Part shown: one piece after another, positions 19,972-28,182 of the stretch
Layout of the letters: the number at the start of each line of letters is the position of its first letter
Numbering within the stretch: the first letter of the stretch is position 1
Source of the DNA: Geothrix terrae
Lineage (GTDB): Bacteria; Acidobacteriota; Holophagae; Holophagales; Holophagaceae
Direction of reading: 5' to 3'
Length of the DNA: 64,000 bases
NCBI RefSeq assembly: GCF_022808775.1
Contig: NZ_JAKZLA010000001.1
Span: 496,001-560,000 of the forward strand
Notes under the pieces: generated by a model
What the model was told of the DNA's origin: nothing
Seen by the model: only the letters and a program-made list of their open reading frames with translations
Databases searched by the model: none
Program-made: the position numbers and the translations under genes

Positions 19972-22900
19972 ATGGAATCTGACCGGTCCATGCGCCTCCT
20001 ACTCCACCTCGCCCGCCTCCTCCTGCTCGCCAGCCTCGCGCTGGGCGCTCCGGCTGCAGGCCTTCCCGTCTCCGGGCGCATGGTCTTCCGCAGCTATGGC
20101 CCGGCGGAGGGCCTGGAACACACGAGCCTCAGCACCATCGCCCAGGACGCGGAGGGCTTCCTGTGGGTGGGGACCGAAGGCGGCGCCTACCGCTTCGATG
20201 GGGCAGGTTTCCGCTTGTGGAGCCTCCCCGAAGGCCTGCCCTCGGCCTGGGTCCGCGCGTTCGGCCCCAACGAGGACGGCAGCCTCTGGATCGGCACCCG
20301 CGCAGGCCTCTGCCTGCTGCGCCAGGACAAGATCCAGACCCTCGATTCCGCGGATCCTCTGGCCAGGGCACAGATCCATCAGATCCTGCGCGACACCCAG
20401 GGCGGCGTCTGGGTCGCCGCGGAATCGGGCCTGTTCCAGAGCGAGGATGGCGGGCCCCACTTCAAACCGGCCGCGGGCTGGCCGGGCGGCCCGGCCTATT
20501 CGCTGGGCCTGGACGGCGAGACCCTCTGGGTGGGTGGATCATCCGTCCTCCACCAGCGCGGCGGGGATGGCACTTGGCAGACCTGGGCGGCCCGCGAAGG
20601 GGTGCCCGCCGAACCGGTGAAGGCCCTGGTGAAGACCCGCTCGGGCACCCTCTGGGTGCGGACGCCCAGCCAGCTGCGGGTGCTGGCCCCCAAGGCCGCG
20701 CGCCTGACCCTTCCGGCCCTGGGCCTCCCGCCCCTGGGCGTGAGCTTCTACGAGGAGTCCCTCTGCCCCGACGGCGATGGCGGCGTGTTCGTCCCCACCG
20801 CCAAAGGCCTCCTCCACTTCACCGACCGCTCCTGGAGGATCCTGGACGAAAGCCGCGGGCTGCCCTCGGGCTGGGCCAACCAGGCCTTCGTCGACTCCGC
20901 GGGCAACCTCTGGGTGGCCAGCCTGGGCCTGCACCGTCTCCTCGGCCACGGCGCCTGGGAGAACTTCACGCGGCTGGACGGCCTGCCGGCGGACAACATC
21001 TGGGGCCTGCTGCGGGACCGCTCCGGCGTGCTCTGGATCGACACCAGCGGCGGCCTCGCCCGCATGGAGGCCAAGGGCCCGGCACCCATCCCCGCCGCGG
21101 CAGGGCTGGTGCTCTATGCGCTCAGGGAAAGCCCGGATGGCTCCATCTGGGGGGGCGGCGAGCATCCCTTCCTGATCCGCATCAGCCCGGACCGGTCGCG
21201 GCTGACGCGGATACCGCTGCCTCCCTCGAAGGCTCCGGCGCTCCCCGTGGCGCTGGCTTTCGATCGGCACGGCGATCTGTGGGTGGGGACCAGCCATGAC
21301 GGCCTGTGGCGCGTCTCGGATCCCGCCGGGCATCCCGAATTCCACCGGGTGGAGATCCCTGGAACCGCCACCGAGGACGCCATCACCGCCCTTCACGAGG
21401 ACGCCCAGGGCCGTCTCTGGGCGGCCACGGGACAGGGACTGGCCCGCCGGGACGGCGACACCTGGCGGAGCTGGGGGGGGGACATCGGCCTCCGGCCAGC
21501 CCCCCTCGCGGCCCTGGCGCCTCTGCCCGACGGAACCGCCTGGGTGGCCTACCGGGAACCCATGGGCCTCACGCTCGTGGACCTCCGGGGCGAGGCGCCC
21601 AGGGTGGTGCGGCACTGGACCCGCAAGGAGGGCCTCGCCAGCGATTCGGTCTACAGCCTGGCGACGGATGCCGCAGGCCGCCTGTGGGTGGGTGGTCCCC
21701 GGGGCGTCCAGTGGGTGGAGGGGACGGAGCACCGCCTGTTCAGGCGGGAAGACGGCCTGACGAGCACGGACTGCAATCCCTTCTCCACCTGGGTGGACTC
21801 GGATGGAAGTGTCTGGTTTGGCTCCACGGCAGGGCTCCTCCATCACAGCCCCGAGCGGCGGTTCCAGGCCCAGAACCCGCCTTCGACCCTCTTCGTCTCC
21901 TTCAGGCTGGGGGACCGCCAATGGAACCACCCCTTCGCGGGCCCCGTGGACCTGGGGCCCGTGCCCTACGGGAACCGCACGCTGGCAGCCCACTTCACCT
22001 CCCTGACCTTCGAACACGAAGGACGGATCCGCTTCCAGTCCCGCCTGACCGGCCTCGACGAGGGCTGGGTGGACATCCCCACCCAGGACCTCCGCTACCA
22101 GGCCCTGCCGCCCGGTCCTTACCGGCTGGAAGTCCGGGCCCTGCTGGACGACGGCACGGCCGGGCCGGTGGCCGCCGTGACCTTCCTGGTGCTCCATCCC
22201 TGGTGGCTGCGCTGGTGGGCCTGGCCCGTCTGGGGCGGTCTGGCCGTGTGCGCCGGGTTGATGGCTTTCCGCTGGCGGCTGCGCCTCCTGGAGAAGCGCA
22301 ACGAAGAGCTGAAGGTTCTGGTCTACCAGCGCACCGAAGCCCTGGAGCTGAGCAACCTCGCCCTGGCCACCATCTCCACGACGGACCCCCTCACGGGCCT
22401 GCGCAACCGGCGCTACCTGGAGGAGGAGCTGCCCCCGGTCATCGCCCTCGTCCTGCGCGCCCAGCGCGATCATCTGGCCGCGGAGCACAGTCCCGGCGAG
22501 ACTTGCCTCGTCTTCGCCATGATCGACCTTGACCACTTCAAGCGCGTGAATGACACCTGGAGCCATGCCGCGGGCGACCTGGCCCTGAAGCAGGTGGCGG
22601 ACGTCCTCCGCCACGAGGCCCGCGAGTCCGACTTCCTCATCCGGTGGGGCGGCGAGGAGATCCTCTTCGTGGGCCACACCGCCGATCTCGACGGCGCCGC
22701 CACGGTGGTGGCGCGCCTCCACCAGGCCATCCGGGAGCACGCCTTCAACCTGGGCCTGCCGCAACCGATCCAGATCACCTGCTCCATCGGCTTCTCGCTC
22801 TTCCCCTTCCAGTCGGACCACCTCGAGGCCGCGTCCTGGGAGGACCAGGTGCGCGTGGCCGATCGCTGCCTCTACGCCGCCAAGCGCTCCGGCCGGGACG

Positions 22901-23040
22901 GCTGGGTAGGCGTCGCGGCGCATCCCGGCCTGCCGGAGGGCCTGGCCCAGCGCTTCGATCAGGGCCCCGCCCTCTGCGCCCAGGCCGGTGCCGTGGAGCT
23001 GCGCCACAGCCCCCGCGAGGGGGATCTGGTCTGGCACTGA
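19972..23040 (+). CDS. Two-component-regulator-propeller diguanylate cyclase
   Basis: A 1,022-residue membrane sensor predicted to make cyclic-di-GMP. Order: signal peptide (MRLLLHLARLLLLASLALG, so ATG 19990 is also possible); about a dozen Reg_prop propeller repeats (FLWVGTEGGAYRFDG, SLWIGTRAG, LWVGTSHDGLWR and others) to about residue 620; a Y_Y_Y-type beta-sandwich (about 640-735); one membrane helix (about 748-770); a short coiled coil; and GGDEF at about 800-985 with DPLTGLRNRRYLE and an intact active site WGGEEI. No clear RxxD inhibitory site before GGEEI was seen. Sensing is probably periplasmic. It is divergent from mdh. Confidence 0.93.
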   Translation: MESDRSMRLLLHLARLLLLASLALGAPAAGLPVSGRMVFRSYGPAEGLEHTSLSTIAQDAEGFLWVGTEGGAYRFDGAGFRLWSLPEGLPSAWVRAFGPNEDGSLWIGTRAGLCLLRQDKIQTLDSADPLARAQIHQILRDTQGGVWVAAESGLFQSEDGGPHFKPAAGWPGGPAYSLGLDGETLWVGGSSVLHQRGGDGTWQTWAAREGVPAEPVKALVKTRSGTLWVRTPSQLRVLAPKAARLTLPALGLPPLGVSFYEESLCPDGDGGVFVPTAKGLLHFTDRSWRILDESRGLPSGWANQAFVDSAGNLWVASLGLHRLLGHGAWENFTRLDGLPADNIWGLLRDRSGVLWIDTSGGLARMEAKGPAPIPAAAGLVLYALRESPDGSIWGGGEHPFLIRISPDRSRLTRIPLPPSKAPALPVALAFDRHGDLWVGTSHDGLWRVSDPAGHPEFHRVEIPGTATEDAITALHEDAQGRLWAATGQGLARRDGDTWRSWGGDIGLRPAPLAALAPLPDGTAWVAYREPMGLTLVDLRGEAPRVVRHWTRKEGLASDSVYSLATDAAGRLWVGGPRGVQWVEGTEHRLFRREDGLTSTDCNPFSTWVDSDGSVWFGSTAGLLHHSPERRFQAQNPPSTLFVSFRLGDRQWNHPFAGPVDLGPVPYGNRTLAAHFTSLTFEHEGRIRFQSRLTGLDEGWVDIPTQDLRYQALPPGPYRLEVRALLDDGTAGPVAAVTFLVLHPWWLRWWAWPVWGGLAVCAGLMAFRWRLRLLEKRNEELKVLVYQRTEALELSNLALATISTTDPLTGLRNRRYLEEELPPVIALVLRAQRDHLAAEHSPGETCLVFAMIDLDHFKRVNDTWSHAAGDLALKQVADVLRHEARESDFLIRWGGEEILFVGHTADLDGAATVVARLHQAIREHAFNLGLPQPIQITCSIGFSLFPFQSDHLEAASWEDQVRVADRCLYAAKRSGRDGWVGVAAHPGLPEGLAQRFDQGPALCAQAGAVELRHSPREGDLVWH

Positions 23041-23100
23041 GGACAGCCCGGCGCCTCGGCTCGCCCAGGGAAAGCCCCCCTAGGAATGATCCGGGGCGGA

Positions 23101-23826
23101 CTACAGCTTCGCCTCCATTTCCTTCACCATCTGCTCGCCGCCCAGCTGCCGCATCTGGTTCAGGATCCAGGCCTGGCGGCCCCGGATGTAGTCGCTGGGG
23201 GCGTTCGCGCGGAACTTGCGGGGGTTCGGCAGCACGGCCGCCAGCAGGGCCGCCTCGCCGGGCGTGAGGCGCTTGGCGGGCTTCCCGAAGTAGGTGCGGG
23301 CGGCGGCCTCGGCGCCGTAGACGCCATCCCCGAACTCCACGATGTTCAGGTAGACCTCCAGGATCCGCTTCTTCGACCAGCCCAGCTCGATCATCAGCGT
23401 GAACCAGGCTTCCGCGCCCTTCCGGGTCCAGGAGCGGCTGTTCCAGAGGAAGAGGTTCTTGGCCGTCTGCTGGGACACAGTGGAGGCGCCACGCTTCTTG
23501 CGGCTGTGCTCGTTGTGCTGGATGGCCTTCTCGATGGCGTCCCAGTCGAAGCCGAAGTGGTCCGGGAAGTTCTGGTCCTCGGCGGCGATCACCGCCGCGC
23601 CCAGGCTGGGCGAGATGTCCTCCAGGGGCACCCAGCGGTGGCGCGAGACGTAGGGCTTGCCGCTGGACCAGGATTCCACCCGGCGCTGCACCATGAGGGC
23701 CGACACGGGCACGGGCACGAAGCGGAATACCGCCACCAGCGTCACGCTGATCCCCACGAACAGGCCGATCATCCAGCCCAGGACCACCAGGGTCCGTCCG
23801 CCCCATCCGCGCTTCTTCTTCGCCAT
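23101..23826 (-). CDS. mtgA: Monofunctional peptidoglycan glycosyltransferase
   Basis: Polymerises lipid II glycan strands (GT51) at the inner membrane. The 241-residue protein has an N-terminal membrane helix ([21 protein letters not shown]), the catalytic-Glu motif [14 protein letters not shown], then [17 protein letters not shown] and [24 protein letters not shown]. No transpeptidase domain is attached, as expected for MtgA. GGAGA precedes the ATG at 23826. It is divergent from the aminopeptidase gene, 55 bases away. Confidence 0.94.
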   Translation of the reverse strand: MAKKKRGWGGRTLVVLGWMIGLFVGISVTLVAVFRFVPVPVSALMVQRRVESWSSGKPYVSRHRWVPLEDISPSLGAAVIAAEDQNFPDHFGFDWDAIEKAIQHNEHSRKKRGASTVSQQTAKNLFLWNSRSWTRKGAEAWFTLMIELGWSKKRILEVYLNIVEFGDGVYGAEAAARTYFGKPAKRLTPGEAALLAAVLPNPRKFRANAPSDYIRGRQAWILNQMRQLGGEQMVKEMEAKL

Positions 23827-23881
23827 CTCTCCAGGATGCCAGCCCAGCCGCCCTGTGGCATCCTCGCTGGCGGAGGACGGC

Positions 23882-25030
23882 ATGAGCGAAGCCCTGACGG
23901 GACCCGAACTGGTGGCGCTGGTGCGGCGGGTGTTCCAGCCGCGGCCAGAGGACAAGGCTCTGGCCATCCTGGTGGATCTTCCCGACTTGCAGGTGCCGGA
24001 CGACGCTGGCTGGATCGAGCGCCGCGCCATCGCCCAGGCCTGGGCCGCGGAGCTGAACGCCCACCGCGATGAGCTGGGGATGGAGACCCGCCTGGTGATC
24101 TACCCCAACGTCCACACCAACAACGGCGACCTGCCCGAGCGTGCCTGGATCCACGCCGGCGGCCCCCTGCCCTCCGCCGATTCGCTGGATCCCGAGGCCT
24201 CCGTGAGCCTCGCCGACCTCTACGCCAGCCACCCCATCCTCATCGCCCTCACGAAGTTCTCCGCCACGGCGCCCCTCAAGCTGGCCGCCAAGACCCACCC
24301 CATCCGCGCCGCCACCATGCCCGGCTTCCGCTCGGACATGATCCCCGCCCTGCGCCTGGACTACACCGAGGTGAACCGCCGTGTGAACCTCCTGAAGGAC
24401 CTGCTGGACCGGGCCGAGGGCGCCACCTTCCGCTTTGGCACCCCCGACGGTCCCTGCGACCTGCACGTGGACCTGCGCCACCGCACGGGCCACGCCTCCG
24501 GAGGCCTCCTGCCCACCCCGGGCGTGGCGGGCAACCTGCCCTCGGGCGAGGCCTACATCGTGCCCTACGAGGGCGAGCGCGACGGCGACCCCAGCCGCAC
24601 GGTGGGCGTGATGCCCGTGCAGTTCGGATCCGAGGTGGTGCGCTACCGCATCGAAGGCAACAGGGCCCTGGAAGTGATCAGCGAAGGCCCCAGATCCCGG
24701 GAGGAAGCGGCCCACCTCGCCAAGGAGCCCGCCTACGGCAACCTGGCGGAGCTGGGCCTGGGCGTGCTTGCCGCCTTCGGCGTGAAGCCCATCGGCGAGA
24801 TCCTCCTGGACGAGAAGCTTGGCCTCCACCTCGCCTTCGGCCGCAGCGACCACTTCGGCGGCCAGGTGGGACCCAAAGATTTCAGCGGCCCCGAGGCCGT
24901 CATCCACATCGACCGAGTCTACGTCCCCGAGACCCAGCCCGACGTGAAGCTGGAGGCCGTGGACCTGACCATGGCCGGCGGTAGCGCCGCGCCCCTCATG
25001 CGGGACGGAGCCTATTCGGTGGGGTTCTGA
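23882..25030 (+). CDS. M29-like aminopeptidase
   Basis: A 382-residue enzyme resembling the thermophilic M29 aminopeptidases (AmpS/AmpT type). The C-terminal half keeps the family pattern: [45 protein letters not shown] and [14 protein letters not shown], which supply the Glu/His/Asp ligands of a two-metal site. The N-terminal part is less typical. GGAGGACGGC before the ATG fixes the start. Likely cytosolic peptide turnover. Confidence 0.75.
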   Translation: MSEALTGPELVALVRRVFQPRPEDKALAILVDLPDLQVPDDAGWIERRAIAQAWAAELNAHRDELGMETRLVIYPNVHTNNGDLPERAWIHAGGPLPSADSLDPEASVSLADLYASHPILIALTKFSATAPLKLAAKTHPIRAATMPGFRSDMIPALRLDYTEVNRRVNLLKDLLDRAEGATFRFGTPDGPCDLHVDLRHRTGHASGGLLPTPGVAGNLPSGEAYIVPYEGERDGDPSRTVGVMPVQFGSEVVRYRIEGNRALEVISEGPRSREEAAHLAKEPAYGNLAELGLGVLAAFGVKPIGEILLDEKLGLHLAFGRSDHFGGQVGPKDFSGPEAVIHIDRVYVPETQPDVKLEAVDLTMAGGSAAPLMRDGAYSVGF

Positions 25031-25048
25031 GGCGGGTCCAGCCCCTGG

Positions 25049-25549
25049 TCATCGGTTCCGCGTCAGCTCTGGCGCCATTTCCGCGAGCAGGTCCAAAGGG
25101 ACCGGTTCGTGGATGAGGCCTGCAAAAAAAGCGACCAGATCAGCCCGGTCTTTCGGTGAGATCTCGGGGGCCACCTTCACCCCCGCGCGGTCGATGTAAC
25201 CCTTCTCGAAGAGCGCCTCGAGGATTTTCCGCTGGGCGTCCGCGGGCCGGGTCATCTCGGCGGGAATCGCCTGGAACGCCTTCCCCAGGGCCTTGGACCA
25301 GGCCGAGCTGGTGGAGAAGAGCCCGGGGTCAGCGCCCTTCAAGCTGAGGGCGTAGGAGATCACCCGGACCGCGTCCGCTTTCGTGGTGATCCGCCGGCCC
25401 GTTCCCACGGCATAGGGCCAGAACTGCTGCAGTTTCTCTTCATAGGGGCGGTTCCCGGGAACCGATGAAGCCTCCGGGGACCTGCATCCGAGCCAGGCGA
25501 GCAGCCCGAAGGCAGCCAAAGCCGCGACCGGTCGGGTAGGGATAGGCAT
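25049..25549 (-). CDS. Putative lipoprotein, unknown
   Basis: A 166-residue protein with a lipoprotein signal peptide: a hydrophobic core ending in the lipobox LLAWLGC (Cys 22). The mature part is helical and charged (KADAVRVISYALSLKGADPGLF, RKILEALFEKGYIDRAGV). I recognise no family. It is convergent with the aminopeptidase gene, 18 bases apart. Confidence 0.65.
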   Translation of the reverse strand: MPIPTRPVAALAAFGLLAWLGCRSPEASSVPGNRPYEEKLQQFWPYAVGTGRRITTKADAVRVISYALSLKGADPGLFSTSSAWSKALGKAFQAIPAEMTRPADAQRKILEALFEKGYIDRAGVKVAPEISPKDRADLVAFFAGLIHEPVPLDLLAEMAPELTRNR

Positions 25550-25630
25550 GACGCACCTCGCGCTCCGGGCGGACCCACGATCCCACCGGAATCCGACGCT
25601 GTCCAGCCTCGCCCCTTTCGACCGGGCCCA

Positions 25631-25861
25631 TCAGGGTCGCGTTCCCGCCGGCGGCGCCTCGGCACAGCGGCGACAGAGGCAGACCACGTTCCGGAGTTCG
25701 TCTGGAACCAAGGCCAGGGAAGTCGGGTTGAAGGTGACGGTGGTGCACCAGCAGGGCACATCCGTGCGGCCGCAGGCGGAGGGCGCGCACCCGTTCGGCC
25801 CGCCGCAGAGGGGGCAGGTCTGCCTCTGGACGGCGGTCAGGCTCTGGTAGTCGAGGGGCAT
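25631..25861 (-). CDS. Cysteine-rich CWC family protein
   Basis: A 76-residue protein with ten cysteines, including CPLCGGPNGC, CWC and CLCRRC. The order matches the Cys_rich_CWC family, small presumed zinc-binding proteins of unknown role. It starts 20 bases after the thioesterase stop in the same direction and is probably its operon partner. No strong ribosome site, so the start is moderate. Confidence 0.75.
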   Translation of the reverse strand: MPLDYQSLTAVQRQTCPLCGGPNGCAPSACGRTDVPCWCTTVTFNPTSLALVPDELRNVVCLCRRCAEAPPAGTRP

Positions 25862-25881
25862 GGGGCGGAACTCGGGGAGAT

Positions 25882-26307
25882 TCAGGGTCGGATGGTGGCG
25901 ATGGTGGCCTGCATGAGGGCGACCACCTTGGGGGCGGCGGCCCCGGAGAAGGCCCGGACCTCGCCCGTGCAGACCGTGAGGGAGCGGCCCGCGTTCTGGA
26001 CCCGCCCGATGGCCAGGAAGCGGTCGCCGAGGGCGGGCCGCAGCAGGTTGATCTTGAACTCGGCGGTGACGACCTCGCACCCCGGCGGCGCCTTCGTCAG
26101 GGCCGCGTACCCGCAGGCGCTGTCGAGGATGCTGGTGATGGCGCCCGCATGCATATACCCGTGCTGCTGCGACAGCCGCTCCGAGAAGGGCAGCGCGATG
26201 TGGACCTCCCCCTCTGACACCAGGGCCAGCTCCGCCCCGAGCGTCGTCATCAGACCCTGGGCCTGGAAGCTGGTGGTGATGCGGTCCTGGAGATTCGTCA
26301 TCGGCAT
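25882..26307 (-). CDS. PaaI-family hotdog thioesterase
   Basis: A 141-residue acyl-CoA thioesterase-like protein. The hotdog core has QQHGYMHAGAITSILDSACGYAA, with the usual His/Gly and Asp active-site arrangement, and TAEFKINLLRPALGD. The substrate cannot be told from sequence. The first in-frame ATG is used; the third codon is also ATG (26301). It borders the cassette-like region on its upstream side. Confidence 0.85.
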   Translation of the reverse strand: MPMTNLQDRITTSFQAQGLMTTLGAELALVSEGEVHIALPFSERLSQQHGYMHAGAITSILDSACGYAALTKAPPGCEVVTAEFKINLLRPALGDRFLAIGRVQNAGRSLTVCTGEVRAFSGAAAPKVVALMQATIATIRP

Positions 26308-26319
26308 GGGATCGGTCGC

Positions 26320-26361
26320 GAAGGCAATGCAGCCGGCTGTGAATGGAGCGAAGGGTTGGGC
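26320..26361 (-). repeat. Degenerate half attC-like site after the DUF2200 gene
   Basis: On the minus strand it begins GCCCAACCCTTCGCTCC, fitting the attC R'' core (RYYYAAC), and ends GCATTGCCTTC as in the two full sites nearby. It lies 38 bases after the DUF2200 stop, where a cassette site is expected. The second half (L'-R') is not found. Confidence 0.4.
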
Positions 26362-26399
26362 ATTGTGCTGATTGGGCCTGTCATGCGATCAGGTCAGGT

Positions 26400-26750
26400 C
26401 TACTGGCGCAAAATCTTGTCCATGGATCTGCCCTTTGCGAGCTCATCAATGAGCTTGTCGAGGTACCTGATCTTCTGAGTGATGGGGTCCTGGATGTCCT
26501 CGACGCGAATGCCACAAACGACACCCTTGATTTGAGAACTGTTTGGGTGAATCGCCGGGGCCTGGTCAAAGAAACGCTGGAAATCAATGTTGACCGCTGC
26601 GTGGTGGCTGAGCTGCTCGCGACTGTAGCCCGTCAACCAGCAGATGATGGTGTCCACCTCCTCCTTCGTCCGATTCTTGCGTTCGGCCTTCTGCACGTAC
26701 AGCGGATAGACCGTCGTGAAAAGCAGCTTTGAGATTTCGCGTGTGGACAT
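26400..26750 (-). CDS. DUF2200 family protein (cassette gene)
   Basis: A 116-residue cytosolic protein that closely follows the DUF2200 pattern: VYPLYVQKAERKNRTKEEVD, ICWLTGYS, VVCGIRVEDIQDP and IRYLDKLIDELAKGRSMDKIL. No biochemical role is known. Base composition is lower in GC than the chromosome around it. It lies between two attC-like sites, which suggests it arrived as an integron-type gene cassette. Confidence 0.88.
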   Translation of the reverse strand: MSTREISKLLFTTVYPLYVQKAERKNRTKEEVDTIICWLTGYSREQLSHHAAVNIDFQRFFDQAPAIHPNSSQIKGVVCGIRVEDIQDPITQKIRYLDKLIDELAKGRSMDKILRQ

Positions 26751-26783
26751 GGTGGCGTCTCTTGGCTCGATCGTTTCAGGGAT

Positions 26784-26907
26784 GCCTAGAGAATGAAGCA
26801 AACCGGCCCCGCCTGCACCGAGGCGATGAGCAGAACCGAGGAAGCGCGAAGCAGAGAGAGGGCAGAAGGCAATCCAGGCTGGGTCCGGGTTGAGCGGAGG
26901 GTTAGGC
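26784..26907 (-). repeat. attC-like cassette recombination site 1
   Basis: 124 bp. On the minus strand it opens with GCCTAAC (fits RYYYAAC) and closes with TCTAGGC (degenerate GTTRRRY). Inside, CTCCGCTCAACCCGGACC faces GGGGCCGGTTTGCTTCATTC, giving the imperfect arms typical of attC. The preceding gene's TAA stop lies inside GCCTAAC, as is common in integron cassettes. About 80% identical by eye to site 2. Confidence 0.7.
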
Positions 26908-27435
26908 CATGATTGACCCGTCTCCAAGTCTGGTGTGAAGCCATGTTGTTAGATGCTCAGGCACCGAGATATCCGTGGCTGCTTCATCTGAGGAGGGCCA
27001 TTCGAACGATTCGAAATGCTCAAGCAACTGGGGCATGGATAGTGTTGGACGCTGTCCACTCAGGCTTAGCGCTGTGTGGCGAGCCTGAAGTTCTTCTTTC
27101 GTCACTGAGAGCAGCAATAGGTATGGCTTCAAACCATTGGCTTGAGCCTCATTCCGGAATCGGTCGCGAAGCCACCTGAAGCAGAGCGTGTCATCAATGA
27201 TGATCGAGTGGCTCTTGGTGGCATGTTCGCGGATTCTGCCAAGCATCATTTCGAGCGTTTCAGCCCATACCGACTGAGGCAATCCTTCAGCACCGAAAGG
27301 CAAGCCTCGTTCATGGTTGATCTCATCAGCAGAAATCACGACTGCCTGAAGTTCCTGAGCAATTCGTGCGCAGGCCGTCGATTTTCCCGCCAACGATGGC
27401 CCGCAAAGAAGGTACATGCTTTTTGAGCGCTGCAT
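26902..27435 (-). CDS. P-loop kinase-like protein (cassette gene)
   Basis: A 177-residue single-domain ATPase/kinase. Walker A GPSLAGKST is at residues 12-20, an ISADEINHERG segment follows, and IIIDDT looks like Walker B. Size and layout resemble small AAA_33-type (zeta-toxin/polynucleotide-kinase-like) kinases; the substrate is unknown. The ATG is only 4 bases after attC-like site 2 and the stop is in site 1, so gene plus site form a compact cassette. No partner antitoxin frame is visible. Confidence 0.8.
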   Translation of the reverse strand: MQRSKSMYLLCGPSLAGKSTACARIAQELQAVVISADEINHERGLPFGAEGLPQSVWAETLEMMLGRIREHATKSHSIIIDDTLCFRWLRDRFRNEAQANGLKPYLLLLSVTKEELQARHTALSLSGQRPTLSMPQLLEHFESFEWPSSDEAATDISVPEHLTTWLHTRLGDGSIMA

Positions 27436-27439
27436 GAAC

Positions 27440-27564
27440 GGCCTAACGAATGAAGCAAACCGGCCCCGCCTGCACCGAGACGATGAGCGGAGCCGAGGAA
27501 GCGGGAAACAGAGAGAGAACGGAAGACAATGCAGGCGGGGTCCGAGTTGAACGGAGGGCTAGGC
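27440..27564 (-). repeat. attC-like cassette recombination site 2
   Basis: 125 bp. On the minus strand it runs from GCCTAGC (one mismatch to RYYYAAC) to a perfect GTTAGGC. Internal arms pair as in site 1 (GCAGGCGGGGCCGG against GGACCCCGCCTGC). It separates the NTF2-like gene from the kinase gene in the same orientation as site 1. Confidence 0.7.
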
Positions 27565-27584
27565 GCCGAAACTTAAACGCCCAC

Positions 27585-27959
27585 CTATACTTTTTTTGGA
27601 GTGCGTTGCGCCGGGTCATAGAAAAACGTCTCTCCAATAATCCGCTGCCCATCCCAATTCTGATAAGCAATTTCTTCCATCTCAGTCACGGTTCCATCCA
27701 GCCACTCGAAACGAAAGACCCAGCGAATGACGACGCAATCTCCGTTTACGAAAACTGGCCTGATGCATGTAGAAGTGACGTTGCCGGCTCTCGCCATAAG
27801 TGCGCGCTCTCTACTTACAAGCGCCTCACGTCCAATCCTTGGCTCGGACTGGTTCTCCTGGATGTAGCCGTCCTCGGTATAGAACTCTTCGAGTGCCTCT
27901 GCGTGAGCATTCGATTCGATCCGAGCAATGAATCTCTCTAGTGTTTCGGGTGTCGGCAT
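27585..27959 (-). CDS. NTF2/SnoaL-like protein (cassette gene)
   Basis: A 124-residue cone-shaped alpha+beta protein of the NTF2/SnoaL group: ERFIARIESNAHAEALEEFYTEDGYIQEN at the start, then IGREALVSRE, VVIRWVFRFEWLDGT and an end at ETFFYDP. Such proteins act as small isomerases, hydrolases or ligand binders; the activity is not predictable. It is upstream of attC-like site 2, and a GTTAGGC 33 bases before its ATG marks the probable cassette boundary. Confidence 0.8.
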   Translation of the reverse strand: MPTPETLERFIARIESNAHAEALEEFYTEDGYIQENQSEPRIGREALVSRERALMARAGNVTSTCIRPVFVNGDCVVIRWVFRFEWLDGTVTEMEEIAYQNWDGQRIIGETFFYDPAQRTPKKV

Positions 27960-28182
27960 TGTGGTGACCTATGGAAATGTGCGGGTTTGCAGCCTAACCA
28001 CCTTTAGACGGTGAGGAACGAAGAGAAATGTGATGGGATCACTCCCCCTCCACCGTTCCTCCTCGTCCATCAGCAGCTTGCTTGGTCTTTTCATGGTGCT
28101 TCGGTGTCTTCTCGGCATCAGCTGCGCTGATACGCGAGACATACAGATATCTAGTGGTGAATTCCATTTCAATGCGGACGGC
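27960..28182. other. Gap between cassette cluster and tricorn gene
   Basis: On the minus strand GTTAGGC (27998-27992) looks like the R' end of a further attC or attI, but no matching 5' half was found. GAGGAACG and CGTTCCTC pair across a GGGGGAGTGATCCC core at about 28020-28068, possibly the tricorn terminator. A 67-codon frame here has no ribosome site and I do not call it. Confidence 0.4.

Noticed and set aside
27969-28172. 67-codon minus-strand frame between tricorn and NTF2-like gene
   Set aside because: No ribosome site, no recognisable domain, and it runs through the presumed cassette boundary.
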